Numbered from the stretch's first letter, positions 49,164-59,577 are shown. The stretch is 64,000 nt of DNA from Allorhizobium pseudoryzae (GCF_011046245.1 NZ_CP049241.1:1612001-1676000), one strand, 5' to 3'. A program made the numbers and translations. The notes: generated by a model from the sequence alone, not told the origin.

Positions 49164-50962
49164 GTCGGTTGACCCGCAGGCAAAGACAGCGTGAAGCGGG
49201 CACCGAGCAAATCACCGGCCGCATCGGCCAGGTTTTCCGCTTTCAGCGTGCCGCCATGCGCTTCGGCAATCTGGCGGCTGATGGACAGGCCAAGGCCCGA
49301 ATTCTGGCCAAAACTCTCGCCTTCCGGCCGGTCGGTGTAAAAGCGTTCGAAGATGCGGTCGATATCTTCCGCCCGGATGCCGGGGCCATTGTCATCCACC
49401 TGGATGATGCAATTGCCCTTGGCGCGGAACAGATGCACGGAAATGCGGCCACCCTTTTCCGGCACGAAGGAACGGGCGTTCTCGATCAGGTTGGTAACGA
49501 TCTGGCCAAGCCGCAGATCGTGGCCCTGCACCAGATAGCTCGTCTTGGTGCCCTGCTTGTGATCGACGACGAGGTCGATATCCACCGGCTTGCGGCCGGT
49601 GCGGATCTGGCGGGAGATTTCCACCAGATTGCCGAGCAGAATTTCGAGGTCGACCGGTGCCGCATCCGAACGGGCAAGTTCCGCATCCAGACGCGAGGCA
49701 TCGGAAATATCGCTGATCAGGCGATCGAGGCGGCGCACGTCGTGCAGAATGATATTGGTGAGTCGCTGTTTGGATTCTTCCGTCTTGGCAAGCGGCAGGG
49801 TTTCGACCGCACTCCGCAGCGAGGTCAGCGGGTTCTTCAACTCGTGACTCACATCAGCCGCAAAACTCTCGATCGCATCGATCCGGTCGTAGAGCGCATT
49901 GGTCATGTCACGCAGCGCAATCGACAGGTTGCCGATCTCATCCTGCCGAACGGAGAAATCGGGGATTTCCTCGCGCTGCTTCACGCCGCGCCGGACACGA
50001 ATGGCCGCCGCCGACAACCGCCGAAGCGGATTGGCAATCGTCGAGGACAAAAGCAGCGACAGGAGAATGTTGACGAGCGTTGCGACGCCGAAGACGCGCA
50101 TGATGGCGAGCCGCTCGGCATGCACGATGTTGTCGATGTCGCCGGCCTGCGTTGATAGCAGGAGGACGCCGAGAACCGCGCGAAAACGCTGGACCGGAAC
50201 GGCAACCGAGACGATCAGTTCGCCCTTGTCGGTCACGCGAACGACCGCACCGCGCACACCGGTCAGCGCGTTCATCACTTCAGGATAGATCGAGCCGTCG
50301 CCGCCCGGCGCCTCCTTGTAGGCCGGCAGATTGCCGGGCTGCAGGATCCGGTTGATCACGCCGGCAAACCAGCCGCTCCATGTGGTGTTTTCGCCCTCTA
50401 CCGGCGGCAGGTCAAAGCGCAGAACCTGGCCGCGCGAATAAAGATGGCGCGAATCGAGAATGAGATTGGCATCCGCATCAAACAGACGGGCACGGGTGCG
50501 GGTTGGCGAGATCAGACGCCTCAGAACCGGGGCCACACGCTCCGGATCGATCGGGAAATCGAGATCTTCGTCATTCGGCACCGGCGTGATGCTCTGGCCT
50601 GCCTGCAGTTCCAGAAGTTTCTGCGGATCGATGGTGATTGAGTTCGTATCGACCGAAGCGGAGGCGGAAATCGCGCCCGCGATGATTTCGCCCTGCGTCA
50701 GCAGGCTTTCGACGCGGGCATCGATCAGCCCCTCGCGGAACTGGTTGAGGTAGAGAATGCCGGCGACGAGCACCACGGTTGCCGCGATGTTGAAGAAGAG
50801 AATACGGCGCGTCAGGCTGGAAAAGACGGCATTGCCGAAGATGCGGCGCACCAGCGTGAAGGGATGTGACCATACCCTTCCCGATGCACGGGAGGTTTTC
50901 AAATCCTCCCCGCCCGAATTTCCGGAATGAATCGTCTGATCGGCCAAGCCTTTCCCTTTCAC
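49160..50962 (-). CDS. chvG: Sensor histidine kinase ChvG/ExoS
   Basis: Membrane sensor that with ChvI controls acid and envelope responses, succinoglycan and host interaction in rhizobia and Agrobacterium. 600 residues from a GTG at 50962; a TTG at 50947 with AGGG upstream is an alternative. A first transmembrane segment RILFFNIAATVVLVAGILYLN, a periplasmic loop of about 220 residues, a second segment (VFGVATLVNILLSLLLSST), HAMP, and the H-box FAADVSHELKNPLTSL. ATPase boxes: LIENARSFVP, DNGPGI and GLGLSISRQIAEAHGG. Confidence 0.96.
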   Translation of the reverse strand: MKGKGLADQTIHSGNSGGEDLKTSRASGRVWSHPFTLVRRIFGNAVFSSLTRRILFFNIAATVVLVAGILYLNQFREGLIDARVESLLTQGEIIAGAISASASVDTNSITIDPQKLLELQAGQSITPVPNDEDLDFPIDPERVAPVLRRLISPTRTRARLFDADANLILDSRHLYSRGQVLRFDLPPVEGENTTWSGWFAGVINRILQPGNLPAYKEAPGGDGSIYPEVMNALTGVRGAVVRVTDKGELIVSVAVPVQRFRAVLGVLLLSTQAGDIDNIVHAERLAIMRVFGVATLVNILLSLLLSSTIANPLRRLSAAAIRVRRGVKQREEIPDFSVRQDEIGNLSIALRDMTNALYDRIDAIESFAADVSHELKNPLTSLRSAVETLPLAKTEESKQRLTNIILHDVRRLDRLISDISDASRLDAELARSDAAPVDLEILLGNLVEISRQIRTGRKPVDIDLVVDHKQGTKTSYLVQGHDLRLGQIVTNLIENARSFVPEKGGRISVHLFRAKGNCIIQVDDNGPGIRAEDIDRIFERFYTDRPEGESFGQNSGLGLSISRQIAEAHGGTLKAENLADAAGDLLGARFTLSLPAGQPT

Positions 50963-51030
50963 GGCGACCGCCGGCCGTCACGGCGGTTCATGCGCAGTGA
51001 AGCAGCGTTGCGGACTCGTTGAGATGCAAA

Positions 51031-51750
51031 TCAGGCTGCTTCGCGGAAGCGATAGCCTACGCCGTAGAGCGTCTCGATCATATCAAAATCGGTGTCAACC
51101 ATTTTGAACTTCTTGCGAAGCCGCTTGATGTGGCTGTCGATCGTCCGGTCATCGACATAGACCTGCTCGTCATAGGCGGCATCCATCAGCGCATCGCGGC
51201 TTTTGACCACCCCGGGGCGCTGGGCGAGCGAATGCAGGATGAGGAATTCCGTCACCGTCAGCGTCACCGGTTCGCCCTTCCAGGTGCAGGTATGGCGCTC
51301 CTGATCCATCACCAGCTGGCCGCGTTCCAGCGTGCGGGCCTGCTGGTCGGCAGCCGCCTTGCTGCCGGGAACCGGTGCCACGTCGCTCTTGGCCGAACGG
51401 CGCAGGATCGCCTTCACGCGCTCCACCAGCAAACGCTGCGAAAACGGCTTGGTGATGAAATCGTCGGCGCCCATCTTCAGGCCGAACAACTCATCGATCT
51501 CTTCATCCTTGGAGGTGAGGAAGATCACCGGCAGGTCCGACTTCTGGCGCAGGCGACGCAGAAGTTCCATGCCGTCCATGCGCGGCATCTTGATGTCGAA
51601 GATGGCGAGTTGCGGCGGCCGTGCCAGAAGCCCGTCCAGCGCAGACGCACCATCCGTGTAGGTCTCGACCCGGTAGCCTTCCGCCTCCAGTGCAATCGAC
51701 ACCGAGGTGAGAATGTTGCGATCGTCGTCTACCAACGCGATAGTCTGCAT
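51031..51750 (-). CDS. chvI: Response regulator ChvI
   Basis: OmpR-type regulator phosphorylated by ChvG. ATG at 51750 with GGAGA 8 bases upstream gives 239 residues ([12 protein letters not shown]); an ATG at 51768 adds six. The receiver has IALVDDDRN, the phospho-aspartate in [10 protein letters not shown] and [28 protein letters not shown]. The C-terminal winged helix ends [26 protein letters not shown] 68-base spacer precedes chvG. Confidence 0.97.
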   Translation of the reverse strand: MQTIALVDDDRNILTSVSIALEAEGYRVETYTDGASALDGLLARPPQLAIFDIKMPRMDGMELLRRLRQKSDLPVIFLTSKDEEIDELFGLKMGADDFITKPFSQRLLVERVKAILRRSAKSDVAPVPGSKAAADQQARTLERGQLVMDQERHTCTWKGEPVTLTVTEFLILHSLAQRPGVVKSRDALMDAAYDEQVYVDDRTIDSHIKRLRKKFKMVDTDFDMIETLYGVGYRFREAA

Positions 51751-51933
51751 ACTGTCTGTCTCCGCCATTCTGTACGCATCTCCTGGATTGTGGCCCAGCC
51801 GGACGTTGTGTCCGGGTCCGCGTGTCATGGGGATAAAGGTGGAACAAATTGTGGCAAAGATAAAGGGGTGCCTGCTCCAGGGTGGAAGCGGGCCGCTTTC
51901 GGGGAGGCCCACGACAGGAATTTTATGCCAATC

Positions 51934-51974
51934 AAACCGATTTAAATAAGTAGGAAAATTTTTAAATCGATTAA
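51934..51974. promoter_or_regulatory. LacI-type operator-like sequences between chvI and pckA
   Basis: CGATTTAAA (51938-51946) and TTTAAATCG (51961-51969) are exact inverted repeats. Around them sit two near-palindromes with central CG: AAACCGATTT (51934-51943) and TTAAATCGATTAA (51962-51974). This is the symmetry of LacI/GalR operators; the LacI-family regulator PckR represses pckA and other central-carbon genes in Sinorhizobium. The chvI-pckA gap is about 326 bases and carries no other gene I can support. Confidence 0.5.
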
Positions 51975-52076
51975 TTGTTTGATTTTATTGACTTAATCCG
52001 ATTGCCGCTCTTGCTCTTTTGCATTTGCGTCGTTAGCGTGCACCATCATCAACGTCAGCTCAAAGGAAAGCGCGAC

Positions 52077-53687
52077 ATGGAGGAGTACGGAGTTCACAAT
52101 CCGTCGAACGGTTTGGCGGCCATCGGCTTGTCCGGTGCTGCACGTATCAATTACAACCTGAATGAGAGCGAACTCTACGAGGCTGCCCTCCGGAATGGTG
52201 AAGCAGAGCTGACGGTGGATGGGGCTTTGCGCGCCGTGACCGGCCAGCACACCGGTCGTTCCCCGAAAGACAAGTTCGTCGTGCGCGATGCCAGCACGGA
52301 AGCGAACATCTGGTGGGACAACAACAAGCCCATGTCGCCGGAGCACTTCGCGCTGCTCAAAGAAGACATGCTGGCCCATGCCGCTGGCAAGACGCTCTAT
52401 GTGCAGGATCTCGTGGGCGGTGCCGACCGCGATTACGCGCTTCCGACCCGTGTCGTGACGGAACTCGCCTGGCACGCACTCTTCATCCGTAACCTGCTGA
52501 TCCGTCCGGACCGTTCGACTCTCGGCGCCTTCCAGCAGAAGCTGACCATCATCAACCTGCCGAGCTTCCGTGCCGACCCCGCCCGCCATGGCTGCCGCAC
52601 GGAAACGGTGATTGCCTGCGATCTCGCCAATGGCCTGGTGCTGATCGGCGGCACCTCCTATGCCGGCGAAAACAAGAAGTCGGTCTTCACGGTTCTGAAC
52701 TACCTCCTGCCGGAAAAGGGCGTCATGCCGATGCACTGCTCGGCGAACGTCGGCCCGGAGGGCGATGCCGCCGTCTTCTTCGGCCTGTCGGGCACCGGCA
52801 AGACGACGCTGTCTGCCGATCCGAACCGCACGCTGATCGGCGACGACGAGCATGGCTGGGGCGAAAACGGCATCTTCAACTTCGAAGGTGGCTGCTACGC
52901 CAAGGCGATCCGTCTGTCGGCGGACGCCGAACCGGAAATCTATGCCGCAACCCGCCGCTTCGGCACCGTGCTTGAAAACGTGGTGATGGATGAAAACCGT
53001 GTGCCGGACTTCGACGATGCGTCGCTGACCGAAAACACCCGCAGCGCCTATCCGCTGCATTTCATTCCGAACGCCTCGGCAACCGGCCTTGCGCCGCACC
53101 CGAAGACAATCATCATGCTGACGGCCGACGCCTTCGGCGTGATGCCGCCGATCGCCAAGCTGACGCCTGAACAGGCCATGTACCACTTTCTCTCCGGTTA
53201 CACCGCCAAGGTCGCCGGGACCGAAAAGGGCGTGACCGAGCCGGAAGCCACCTTCTCGACCTGCTTCGGTGCTCCCTTCATGCCGCGGCATCCGACGGAA
53301 TACGGCAACCTGCTGCGTGACCTGATTGCCCATCACGGCGTCGATTGCTGGCTGGTCAACACCGGCTGGACCGGTGGCGCCTACGGCATTGGCCGCCGCA
53401 TGCCGATCAAGGCCACCCGTGCACTGCTGACCGCCGCTCTGACGGGCGAGTTGAAGAAGGCTGACTTCCGCACTGATGCCAACTTCGGCTTTACAGTACC
53501 GGTCGCCGTGCCGGGCGTTGAAACGGCGATCCTTGATCCGCGCTCGACCTGGGCGGATGGCGCAGCCTACGATGCGCAGGCGACGAAGCTGGTCAACATG
53601 TTCATTTCGAACTTCACGAAGTTTGAAAACCATGTCGACAGCAAGGTGCGCGATGCAGCCCCTGGGATGCTGGCTGCTGCCGAATAA
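52077..53687 (+). CDS. pckA: Phosphoenolpyruvate carboxykinase (ATP)
   Basis: Converts oxaloacetate to PEP for gluconeogenesis. ATG at 52077 ([17 protein letters not shown]) with AAAGGAAAG upstream gives 536 residues. Marks: [59 protein letters not shown] (kinase 1a P-loop and metal site), [12 protein letters not shown] and FIPNASATG. It diverges from chvI; in Agrobacterium pckA is acid-induced through ChvG/ChvI. A terminator follows the stop. Confidence 0.98.
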   Translation: MEEYGVHNPSNGLAAIGLSGAARINYNLNESELYEAALRNGEAELTVDGALRAVTGQHTGRSPKDKFVVRDASTEANIWWDNNKPMSPEHFALLKEDMLAHAAGKTLYVQDLVGGADRDYALPTRVVTELAWHALFIRNLLIRPDRSTLGAFQQKLTIINLPSFRADPARHGCRTETVIACDLANGLVLIGGTSYAGENKKSVFTVLNYLLPEKGVMPMHCSANVGPEGDAAVFFGLSGTGKTTLSADPNRTLIGDDEHGWGENGIFNFEGGCYAKAIRLSADAEPEIYAATRRFGTVLENVVMDENRVPDFDDASLTENTRSAYPLHFIPNASATGLAPHPKTIIMLTADAFGVMPPIAKLTPEQAMYHFLSGYTAKVAGTEKGVTEPEATFSTCFGAPFMPRHPTEYGNLLRDLIAHHGVDCWLVNTGWTGGAYGIGRRMPIKATRALLTAALTGELKKADFRTDANFGFTVPVAVPGVETAILDPRSTWADGAAYDAQATKLVNMFISNFTKFENHVDSKVRDAAPGMLAAAE

Positions 53688-53710
53688 CGACTCACGTGGA
53701 ACATCGAGAG

Positions 53711-53744
53711 CCGCCGGGGTCTTTGGCCTCGGCGGTTTTCTTTT
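53711..53744 (+). terminator. Intrinsic terminator after pckA
   Basis: CCGCCGGGG (53711-53719) and CCTCGGCGG (53727-53735) pair over nine bases with one G-U, then TTTTCTTTT. Confidence 0.9.
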
Positions 53745-53770
53745 GTGCGCTTGTGGATTAGACGGAGATC

Positions 53771-54205
53771 ATGGCCAGCGATCCTCTCGTCATCAACAGT
53801 CGAATCACCCTCGCCGGATGGGAACTGACGGAGCAATTCGTGCTGGCCGGCGGGCCGGGCGGTCAGAACGTCAACAAGGTCTCGACGGCCGTCCAGCTGT
53901 TCTTCAACCTGATGGGCTCTCCCTCGCTTCCCGACCGCATCAAGGAGAACGCCGCAAAACTGGCGGGCCGACGCCTCAGCAAGGACGGCGTGCTGATCAT
54001 CGAAGCCAACCGGTTTCGCAGCCAGGAGCGTAATCGCGAGGATGCGCGCGAGCGCCTGAAGGAACTGTTGCTAGAAGCCGCCAAGCCGCCACCGCCGCCG
54101 CGCAAGAAAACCAAGCCGACCAAGGGCTCCGTCGAGCGCCGGCTGAAGGAAAAGTCGGGCCGTTCCGAGGTGAAGAAGATGCGCGGCCGCCCGGCTGGTG
54201 ATTGA
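53771..54205 (+). CDS. arfB: Ribosome-rescue peptidyl-tRNA hydrolase ArfB
   Basis: 144-residue class I release-factor homolog (YaeJ/ArfB) that frees ribosomes stalled at mRNA ends. The catalytic GGQ is in VLAGGPGGQNVNKVSTAVQLFF. The tail is very basic (KKTKPTKGSVERRLKEKSGRSEVKKMRGRP), as needed to reach into the mRNA channel. It lies between pckA and alkB on the plus strand; alkB starts 12 bases after its stop. Confidence 0.94.
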   Translation: MASDPLVINSRITLAGWELTEQFVLAGGPGGQNVNKVSTAVQLFFNLMGSPSLPDRIKENAAKLAGRRLSKDGVLIIEANRFRSQERNREDARERLKELLLEAAKPPPPPRKKTKPTKGSVERRLKEKSGRSEVKKMRGRPAGD

Positions 54206-54216
54206 GGAGCGGGATC

Positions 54217-54828
54217 ATGCTGACTCTGGCCAAGGGCATCCTCCATCATCCGCAGGCAATCAATCGGGCAGCCCAGGAGCATCTCGTCGCGGTGATCCGC
54301 GCCGTCGTGGCAGAAGCGCCGCTCTACGTGCCGGTGATGCCGGGAACCGGACGGCCGATGTCTGTGCGCATGACCAATTGCGGCACGCTCGGCTGGGTGA
54401 CGGACAAGGCGAGGGGCTATCGCTATCAGGAAACCCATCCGGTGACGGAGAAGCCCTGGCCGGCCATGCCGAACGAACTTCTGGCTCTGTGGGAACGGTA
54501 TGCCGCCTATGACAAGCCGCCGGAGGCTTGCCTCATCAACTTCTACGCCGATGATGCGAAGATGGGCCTGCATCAGGACCGGGACGAGCAGGACCTGCAG
54601 GCGCCGGTCCTGTCGATTTCGCTCGGCAACACCTGCCTCTTTCGTGTCGGCGGTCTGGAGAGAGGCGACAAGACCAGCTCCGTGAAGCTCTCCAGCGGCG
54701 ATATCGTGGTGCTGGGCGGCGAGGGGCGTCTCGCCTTCCACGGCGTGGATCGCATCTATCCGGGCACATCGACGCTTTTGAAGCAGGGCGGGCGGATCAA
54801 CCTGACGCTTCGTCGGGTCAATCGCTGA
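54217..54828 (+). CDS. alkB: Alpha-ketoglutarate-dependent DNA dealkylase AlkB
   Basis: Fe(II)/2-oxoglutarate dioxygenase that reverses 1-methyladenine and 3-methylcytosine lesions. ATG at 54217 with GAGGAGCGGG upstream gives 203 residues. The Fe ligands are in LHQDRDEQDL (H-x-D) and FHGVDRI (distal H); RINLTLRR carries the 2-oxoglutarate arginines. The substrate-lid block SVRMTNCGTLGWVTDKARGYRYQETHP is typical of AlkB. It converges on coaA. Confidence 0.94.
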   Translation: MLTLAKGILHHPQAINRAAQEHLVAVIRAVVAEAPLYVPVMPGTGRPMSVRMTNCGTLGWVTDKARGYRYQETHPVTEKPWPAMPNELLALWERYAAYDKPPEACLINFYADDAKMGLHQDRDEQDLQAPVLSISLGNTCLFRVGGLERGDKTSSVKLSSGDIVVLGGEGRLAFHGVDRIYPGTSTLLKQGGRINLTLRRVNR

Positions 54829-54859
54829 CGATGCACATCCAAAGCCGGCGATCCATCGC

Positions 54860-55855
54860 CTACAGTTTTCGGAGCGCGACCGTTTCGATGAAGTGATTGC
54901 TGCCCTTGCGCAGGATGAGATCGGCACGCGGGCGTGTCGGCAGAATGTTCTGCTGCAGGTTCTTCAGGTTGATGTTTTGCCACAGTCCTTCGGCGATCGC
55001 CAGCGCGGCATCTTCCGTGATCGTTGCATACCGGTTGAAGAACGAGGACGGATCGCGAAAGGCCGTCTGCCTGAGCCGCATGAAGCGTTCGACATACCAG
55101 TTGTGAATCTGGCCCTCGTCCGCATCGATATAGATGGAGAAATCGAAGAAATCCGAGACCATCGGCACGATCTTGCCATCGGCGGGCAGCGTGCGGGATT
55201 GCAGCACGTTGATGCCTTCAAAGATCAGGATGTCCGGCCGGTCGATGACCGAATATTCGTCTGGCAGCACATCATAGGTCAGGTGCGAATATTTCGGCGC
55301 CTTGACGTTCGGTTTGCCGGCCTTGATGGCCGAGAGAAAGCGCAGCAGCGCGCCGATATCATAGCTCTCCGGAAAACCCTTGCGCTCCATCAGATTGTCG
55401 CGCCGCAGGATGGCGTTCGGATAGAGAAAACCATCGGTGGTGACGAGATCGACCTTGGGGCTCGACGGCCAGCGGGCCAGAAGCTCCTTCAGGATACGGG
55501 CGGTGGTGGACTTGCCGACGGCGACCGATCCCGCAATGCCGATGACGAAGGGCGTCTTCACCTGGTCCGACAGGCTGAGGAACCGGTTGCGCTGTTGGAA
55601 CAGAAGCTGCGAGGCTTCCACATGGGCCGACAACAGGCGCGACAGCGAGAGATAGATGCGGCGGACTTCATCGAGATCGATCGGGTCGTCGAGAGAGCGC
55701 AGTCGCTTCACCTCGTCCGCCGTCAGCGTCAGCGGTGTATCGGCGCGAAACTTCGACCATTCCTCGGAGGTGAAGAGAAAGAACGGCGAATAATTGCCGT
55801 TCGCCAGGGGGTCGGGCGGGATATCGGAATCGATGGTCTGGCTGGCGATCGTCAT
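54860..55855 (-). CDS. coaA: Pantothenate kinase, type I
   Basis: Phosphorylates pantothenate, the first step in coenzyme A synthesis. 331 residues. P-loop [72 protein letters not shown] and [33 protein letters not shown] are all typical. Its start overlaps hisE by ATGA, making it the last gene of the his operon. Confidence 0.97.
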   Translation of the reverse strand: MTIASQTIDSDIPPDPLANGNYSPFFLFTSEEWSKFRADTPLTLTADEVKRLRSLDDPIDLDEVRRIYLSLSRLLSAHVEASQLLFQQRNRFLSLSDQVKTPFVIGIAGSVAVGKSTTARILKELLARWPSSPKVDLVTTDGFLYPNAILRRDNLMERKGFPESYDIGALLRFLSAIKAGKPNVKAPKYSHLTYDVLPDEYSVIDRPDILIFEGINVLQSRTLPADGKIVPMVSDFFDFSIYIDADEGQIHNWYVERFMRLRQTAFRDPSSFFNRYATITEDAALAIAEGLWQNINLKNLQQNILPTRPRADLILRKGSNHFIETVALRKL

Positions 55856-56178
55856 GAGGGCTGTCGGCTCGCCTTTTCGGTCAGGCCCGATTGGGCCGTG
55901 CGGCGTTGAAGTTCGTTCAACACATCCTGCAACGGAATGCCCCCGATCTTCAATACGACGATCAGGTGATACAGCAGGTCAGCCGCTTCCGCCGTCAGGT
56001 TGTCGCGGTCGTTGGAAATGGCGGCAATCACGGTTTCGACCGCCTCTTCGCCCAGCTTCTTAGCTGCCTTTCCCTGGCCGGCGGCCACGAGTTTGGCTGT
56101 CCAGGATTGCGTGGGATCCGCCTTGGCGCGCTCGGCAACGATGGCTTCCAGATCGCTGAGAGAAAAACCGCTCATCAT
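55852..56178 (-). CDS. hisE: Phosphoribosyl-ATP pyrophosphatase
   Basis: Histidine pathway step 2. 108 residues; [29 protein letters not shown] and [21 protein letters not shown] are the MazG-like metal-binding motifs. GAGGAG precedes two adjacent ATGs at 56178 and 56175. It stands 8 bases after hisF. Confidence 0.96.
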   Translation of the reverse strand: MMSGFSLSDLEAIVAERAKADPTQSWTAKLVAAGQGKAAKKLGEEAVETVIAAISNDRDNLTAEAADLLYHLIVVLKIGGIPLQDVLNELQRRTAQSGLTEKASRQPS

Positions 56179-56186
56179 GTGTCTCC

Positions 56187-56975
56187 TCAGTCGAGCCGCA
56201 TCGCAATGCCGTGCTCAGCCATGTAGCGCTTGGCTTCGCCGATGGAATAGGTGCCGAAGTGGAAGATCGAGGCCGCGAGAACCGCGGTCGCATGACCTTC
56301 CTTCACCCCGGCCACCAGATCGTCCAGGTTTCCCACACCGCCGGAGGCGATGACGGGAACACGCACCGCATCGGCAATCGCCCGCGTCAGTTCGATATCG
56401 TAGCCGATCTTCGTACCGTCGCGGTCCATGGAGGTCACCAGCAGTTCGCCTGCGCCCCGCTCCACCATCCGCGCGGCAAACTCCACCGCGTCGATGCCCG
56501 TCGCATTGCGCCCGCCATGGGTGTAGATCTCCCAGGCGCTGGCATTGTCCTGACCCGGCCCCTGCGTGCGCCGCCGCTTGGCATCGATCGACACCACGAT
56601 GCACTGGTTGCCGAACTTGTCCGCGGCTTCCGCGACGAAATCCGGATTGTTGACCGCCGCCGAATTGATCGACACCTTGTCGGCGCCGGCGAGCAGCAGC
56701 TTGCGGATGTCGCCGACTGCGCGCACACCGCCGCCAACCGTCAGCGGCATGAAGCAATGCTCGGCCGTCTGGGCGACCACGTCGAAAATAGTGTCGCGAT
56801 TGTCGGAGGAGGCGGTGATGTCGAGGAAACACAGCTCGTCGGCACCGGCCAGATCATAGGCTTTCGCCGCCTCGACCGGGTCTCCCGCATCGATCAGATC
56901 CACGAAGTTGACACCCTTGACGACACGGCCGTCCTTGACGTCCAGGCAGGGGATGACGCGGGCTTTCAGGGTCAT
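56187..56975 (-). CDS. hisF: Imidazole glycerol phosphate synthase subunit HisF
   Basis: Cyclase subunit that makes IGP and AICAR with ammonia from HisH. 262 residues. [25 protein letters not shown] has the catalytic Asp; [48 protein letters not shown] and [13 protein letters not shown] are the barrel motifs. Overlaps hisA by 4 bases. Confidence 0.98.
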   Translation of the reverse strand: MTLKARVIPCLDVKDGRVVKGVNFVDLIDAGDPVEAAKAYDLAGADELCFLDITASSDNRDTIFDVVAQTAEHCFMPLTVGGGVRAVGDIRKLLLAGADKVSINSAAVNNPDFVAEAADKFGNQCIVVSIDAKRRRTQGPGQDNASAWEIYTHGGRNATGIDAVEFAARMVERGAGELLVTSMDRDGTKIGYDIELTRAIADAVRVPVIASGGVGNLDDLVAGVKEGHATAVLAASIFHFGTYSIGEAKRYMAEHGIAMRLD

Positions 56976-57715
56976 GCACGGCCTCCCTTGGCAGCGCGAA
57001 TGAGAGCAAGTGCTTCCATAGGGTCGATGCGGCCGTCATAGAGCGCGCGGCCGGAGATGGCGCCTTCGAGTTTTGCTGCATCCGGTTCCAGCATGCGGCG
57101 GATATCATCGAGCGAGGCGAGGCCGCCAGACGCGATGACGGGAATGGAGACGGCGTTCGCGAGTTCCAGCGTCGAGGACCAGTTGATGCCGGCCAGAATG
57201 CCGTCGCGGTCAATGTCGGTGTAGATCATCGCGGCCACACCGGCACCTTCGAACTTCTTCGCCAGTTCGATCACGCCGAGTTCGGAGGCTTCCGCCCAGC
57301 CCTCCACCGCCACCTTGCCGCCCTTGGCATCGATGCCGACGGCGATCTGGCCCGGGAACTTCTGGCAGGCCTCGATAACCAGCGCCGGGTTGCGCACGGC
57401 GACCGTGCCGAGAATGACGCGGGCGAGCCCGCGCGACAGCCAGGCTTCGATATGATCGAGCGTGCGGATGCCGCCGCCGAGCTGGACGGGATTGCTCGTC
57501 GCCTTCAGGATGGCATCGACGGCGAAACCATTGCGGCTTTCGCCGGCAAAGGCGCCATCCAGATCCACCACATGCAGCCATTCGAAACCCTGGTCCTGAA
57601 AGGCTCTGGCCTGGGCGGCAGGGTCCGGATTGTACACGGTCGCCTGGTCCATGTCGCCGAGCTTCAGGCGAACGCACTGGCCGTCCTTGAGGTCGATTGC
57701 GGGAAAAAGGATCAT
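56972..57715 (-). CDS. hisA: ProFAR isomerase HisA
   Basis: Histidine pathway isomerase, a TIM-barrel relative of HisF. 247 residues. [73 protein letters not shown] and [14 protein letters not shown]. It follows hisH by 1 base. Confidence 0.98.
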   Translation of the reverse strand: MILFPAIDLKDGQCVRLKLGDMDQATVYNPDPAAQARAFQDQGFEWLHVVDLDGAFAGESRNGFAVDAILKATSNPVQLGGGIRTLDHIEAWLSRGLARVILGTVAVRNPALVIEACQKFPGQIAVGIDAKGGKVAVEGWAEASELGVIELAKKFEGAGVAAMIYTDIDRDGILAGINWSSTLELANAVSIPVIASGGLASLDDIRRMLEPDAAKLEGAISGRALYDGRIDPMEALALIRAAKGGRA

Positions 57716-57716
57716 G

Positions 57717-58367
57717 TCAGGGCTTCCAGCGCAGGAAATTCGAAATCAGGGCAAGGCCAAGCGTCTGGCTCTTTTCCGGGTGAAACTGGGCACCGGCCGT
57801 GTTTCCATGCGCCACGAAGGCGGTGACCGCACCGCCGTATTCGGTGGTCGCCACGACATCATCCGGGTTTTCGGCGGCCAGATGATAGGAATGGACGAAA
57901 TAGGCGTGCAGACCGTCCGGCCCGGTCGTAATGCCGTCGAAGAGCGCGTGTGGCCGGTTGAGCGTCAGCGTATTCCAGCCGATTTGCGGGATCTTGAGGT
58001 TGGGATCGGAGGGCGTCATTTCCACCACATCGCCCTTGATCCAGCCGAACCCCTTCGTCACGTCCTTTTCCAGTCCGCGGGAGGCCATCAGCTGCATGCC
58101 GACGCAGATGCCGAGGAAGGGGCGACCCTTGGCCTGCACGCCGTCCAGAAGCGCCTCTTCCATGCCGGAAACGGCAGAAAGTCCGCGGCGGCAATCGGCA
58201 TAGGCGCCGACGCCCGGCAGAACGATGCGATCGGCCTTCGCGACCACGTCGGGATCGTCGGTCAGGATGATCTCGGCCTCAAGCGCGGCCTCGCGGGCTG
58301 CACGTTCGAAGGCCTTTGTTGCGGAACGGAGATTGCCCGATCCGTAGTCGATGATTGCAACGCGCAT
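57717..58367 (-). CDS. hisH: Imidazole glycerol phosphate synthase subunit HisH
   Basis: Glutamine amidotransferase feeding ammonia to HisF. 216 residues. [19 protein letters not shown] at the N-terminus, the nucleophile elbow GICVGMQLM (Cys), and [15 protein letters not shown] (His and Glu). It shares a one-base TGATG junction with the DUF2628 gene upstream. Confidence 0.97.
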   Translation of the reverse strand: MRVAIIDYGSGNLRSATKAFERAAREAALEAEIILTDDPDVVAKADRIVLPGVGAYADCRRGLSAVSGMEEALLDGVQAKGRPFLGICVGMQLMASRGLEKDVTKGFGWIKGDVVEMTPSDPNLKIPQIGWNTLTLNRPHALFDGITTGPDGLHAYFVHSYHLAAENPDDVVATTEYGGAVTAFVAHGNTAGAQFHPEKSQTLGLALISNFLRWKP

Positions 58368-58846
58368 CAGCGTCCTCCACCAAGGTCAAAAAGCCCAAGC
58401 GCCGGACCCTGTCGAGAGGCCGTCTGGGCGGGCGGGGAGAGGTTTTTCCAGTCGGTTACCGGAACGGCAGGCTTCGGTGTCTCGGCCGGAAGGTTCGAAA
58501 AGTAAATCATTTCGGCGGTTGAAAGATCCGGCGCCGCGACAACATCGGCCATGGTCCAGCCCTTGGCGAGGAGATGCCGCACGACGATTTGCCGCCCTTC
58601 CAGGCCGATCAGCAGGCCAAGCGCCAGTTCCGACAGCGTGCCGGCCCAGAAGAAACCGGACTGGTCACTGAGCCAGGCGGCCGCCAGTTGCGCCGCAAGA
58701 ACGGCGAGGCCCATCAGCCAGCAGCGATGAAACAGCAGCCAGAGCCCTGGAAACACGAAACCGAGCCAAGCAAATCTGTCCGCCAGGAAACGCGTCGAGG
58801 CATGATCGCGGCCTCCGGGGGGCGTCAGAACGAAATAGCTGATCAC
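58367..58846 (-). CDS. DUF2628 membrane protein within the his operon
   Basis: 159 residues with three or four hydrophobic segments: [32 protein letters not shown] and [20 protein letters not shown], followed by a soluble tail ([20 protein letters not shown]). DUF2628 is of unknown function. It sits between hisB and hisH in a tight operon in rhizobia, with no known role in histidine synthesis. Confidence 0.85.
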   Translation of the reverse strand: MISYFVLTPPGGRDHASTRFLADRFAWLGFVFPGLWLLFHRCWLMGLAVLAAQLAAAWLSDQSGFFWAGTLSELALGLLIGLEGRQIVVRHLLAKGWTMADVVAAPDLSTAEMIYFSNLPAETPKPAVPVTDWKNLSPPAQTASRQGPALGLFDLGGGR

Positions 58847-58863
58847 GGCTCCTCCTGACGGCG

Positions 58864-59460
58864 TCAGACCAGCGTGCCCTTGGTCGAGGGAACGCGGCCC
58901 GCCTGGCGCGGATCGATTTCGGTGGCCACGCGCAGCACGCGGGCAACCGCCTTGAAGCAGGTTTCCGCGATATGGTGGTTGTTGGCGCCGTAATGGTTCA
59001 TCACATGCAGCGTGATCCCGGCATTCTGGGCGAGCGCCTGGAAGAATTCCCGCACCAGTTCCGTATCGAACGTGCCGATCTTCGGCGCACTGAAGGTGAC
59101 GTTCCAGACCAGGAACGGCCGGCCGGAGAGGTCCACCGCCGCCTTCGTCATGGTCTCGTCCATGGCAAGATCGAGCGAGGCATAGCGGGTGATGCCGCGG
59201 CGGTCGCCGAGCGCCTTGGAAATCGCCTGGCCGATTGCAATGCCGGTATCTTCGACCGAGTGGTGGTCGTCGATGTGCAGGTCGCCCTTGCAGTCGATTT
59301 CCATGTCGATCAGCGAATGTCGCGACAGCTGCTCCAGCATGTGGTCGAAAAAACCGATACCCGTCTCGATCTTCGAGGATCCTGTTCCGTCCAGGTTGAC
59401 GGTCACGGAAATCGAAGTCTCGTTCGTCTTGCGCGAAACGGAAGCGCGGCGCTCGCTCAT
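58864..59460 (-). CDS. hisB: Imidazoleglycerol-phosphate dehydratase
   Basis: Dehydratase of histidine synthesis, single-function form. ATG at 59460 ([19 protein letters not shown]) with GGTGG upstream gives 198 residues. Marks: [51 protein letters not shown] and [20 protein letters not shown]. It is the first gene of the his operon and diverges from hslV over 216 bases. Confidence 0.97.
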   Translation of the reverse strand: MSERRASVSRKTNETSISVTVNLDGTGSSKIETGIGFFDHMLEQLSRHSLIDMEIDCKGDLHIDDHHSVEDTGIAIGQAISKALGDRRGITRYASLDLAMDETMTKAAVDLSGRPFLVWNVTFSAPKIGTFDTELVREFFQALAQNAGITLHVMNHYGANNHHIAETCFKAVARVLRVATEIDPRQAGRVPSTKGTLV

Positions 59461-59559
59461 CTTGTCCACCGGATTCTCAGTGATTGCTGGGCCTTGGTCT
59501 GATCTGCGCTGCTTATCAGCCACGCCGCGGCGGTGCAAACGATTCCGCGAGATCAACCG

Positions 59560-59577
59560 CTTCCCGTCAACGGGAAG
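59560..59577. promoter_or_regulatory. Inverted repeat in the hisB-hslV divergent gap
   Basis: CTTCCCGT-CA-ACGGGAAG, an 8-bp perfect palindrome with a 2-base centre, about 100 bases from both genes. TTGCAA (59585-59590) followed after 16 bases by TACATG could be an hslV promoter. The regulator is unknown. Confidence 0.35.

Noticed and set aside
53688..53703. CGACTCACGTGGAACA just after pckA as a parS site
   Set aside because: Only 12 of 16 match; it could be a decayed copy but the evidence is too weak.
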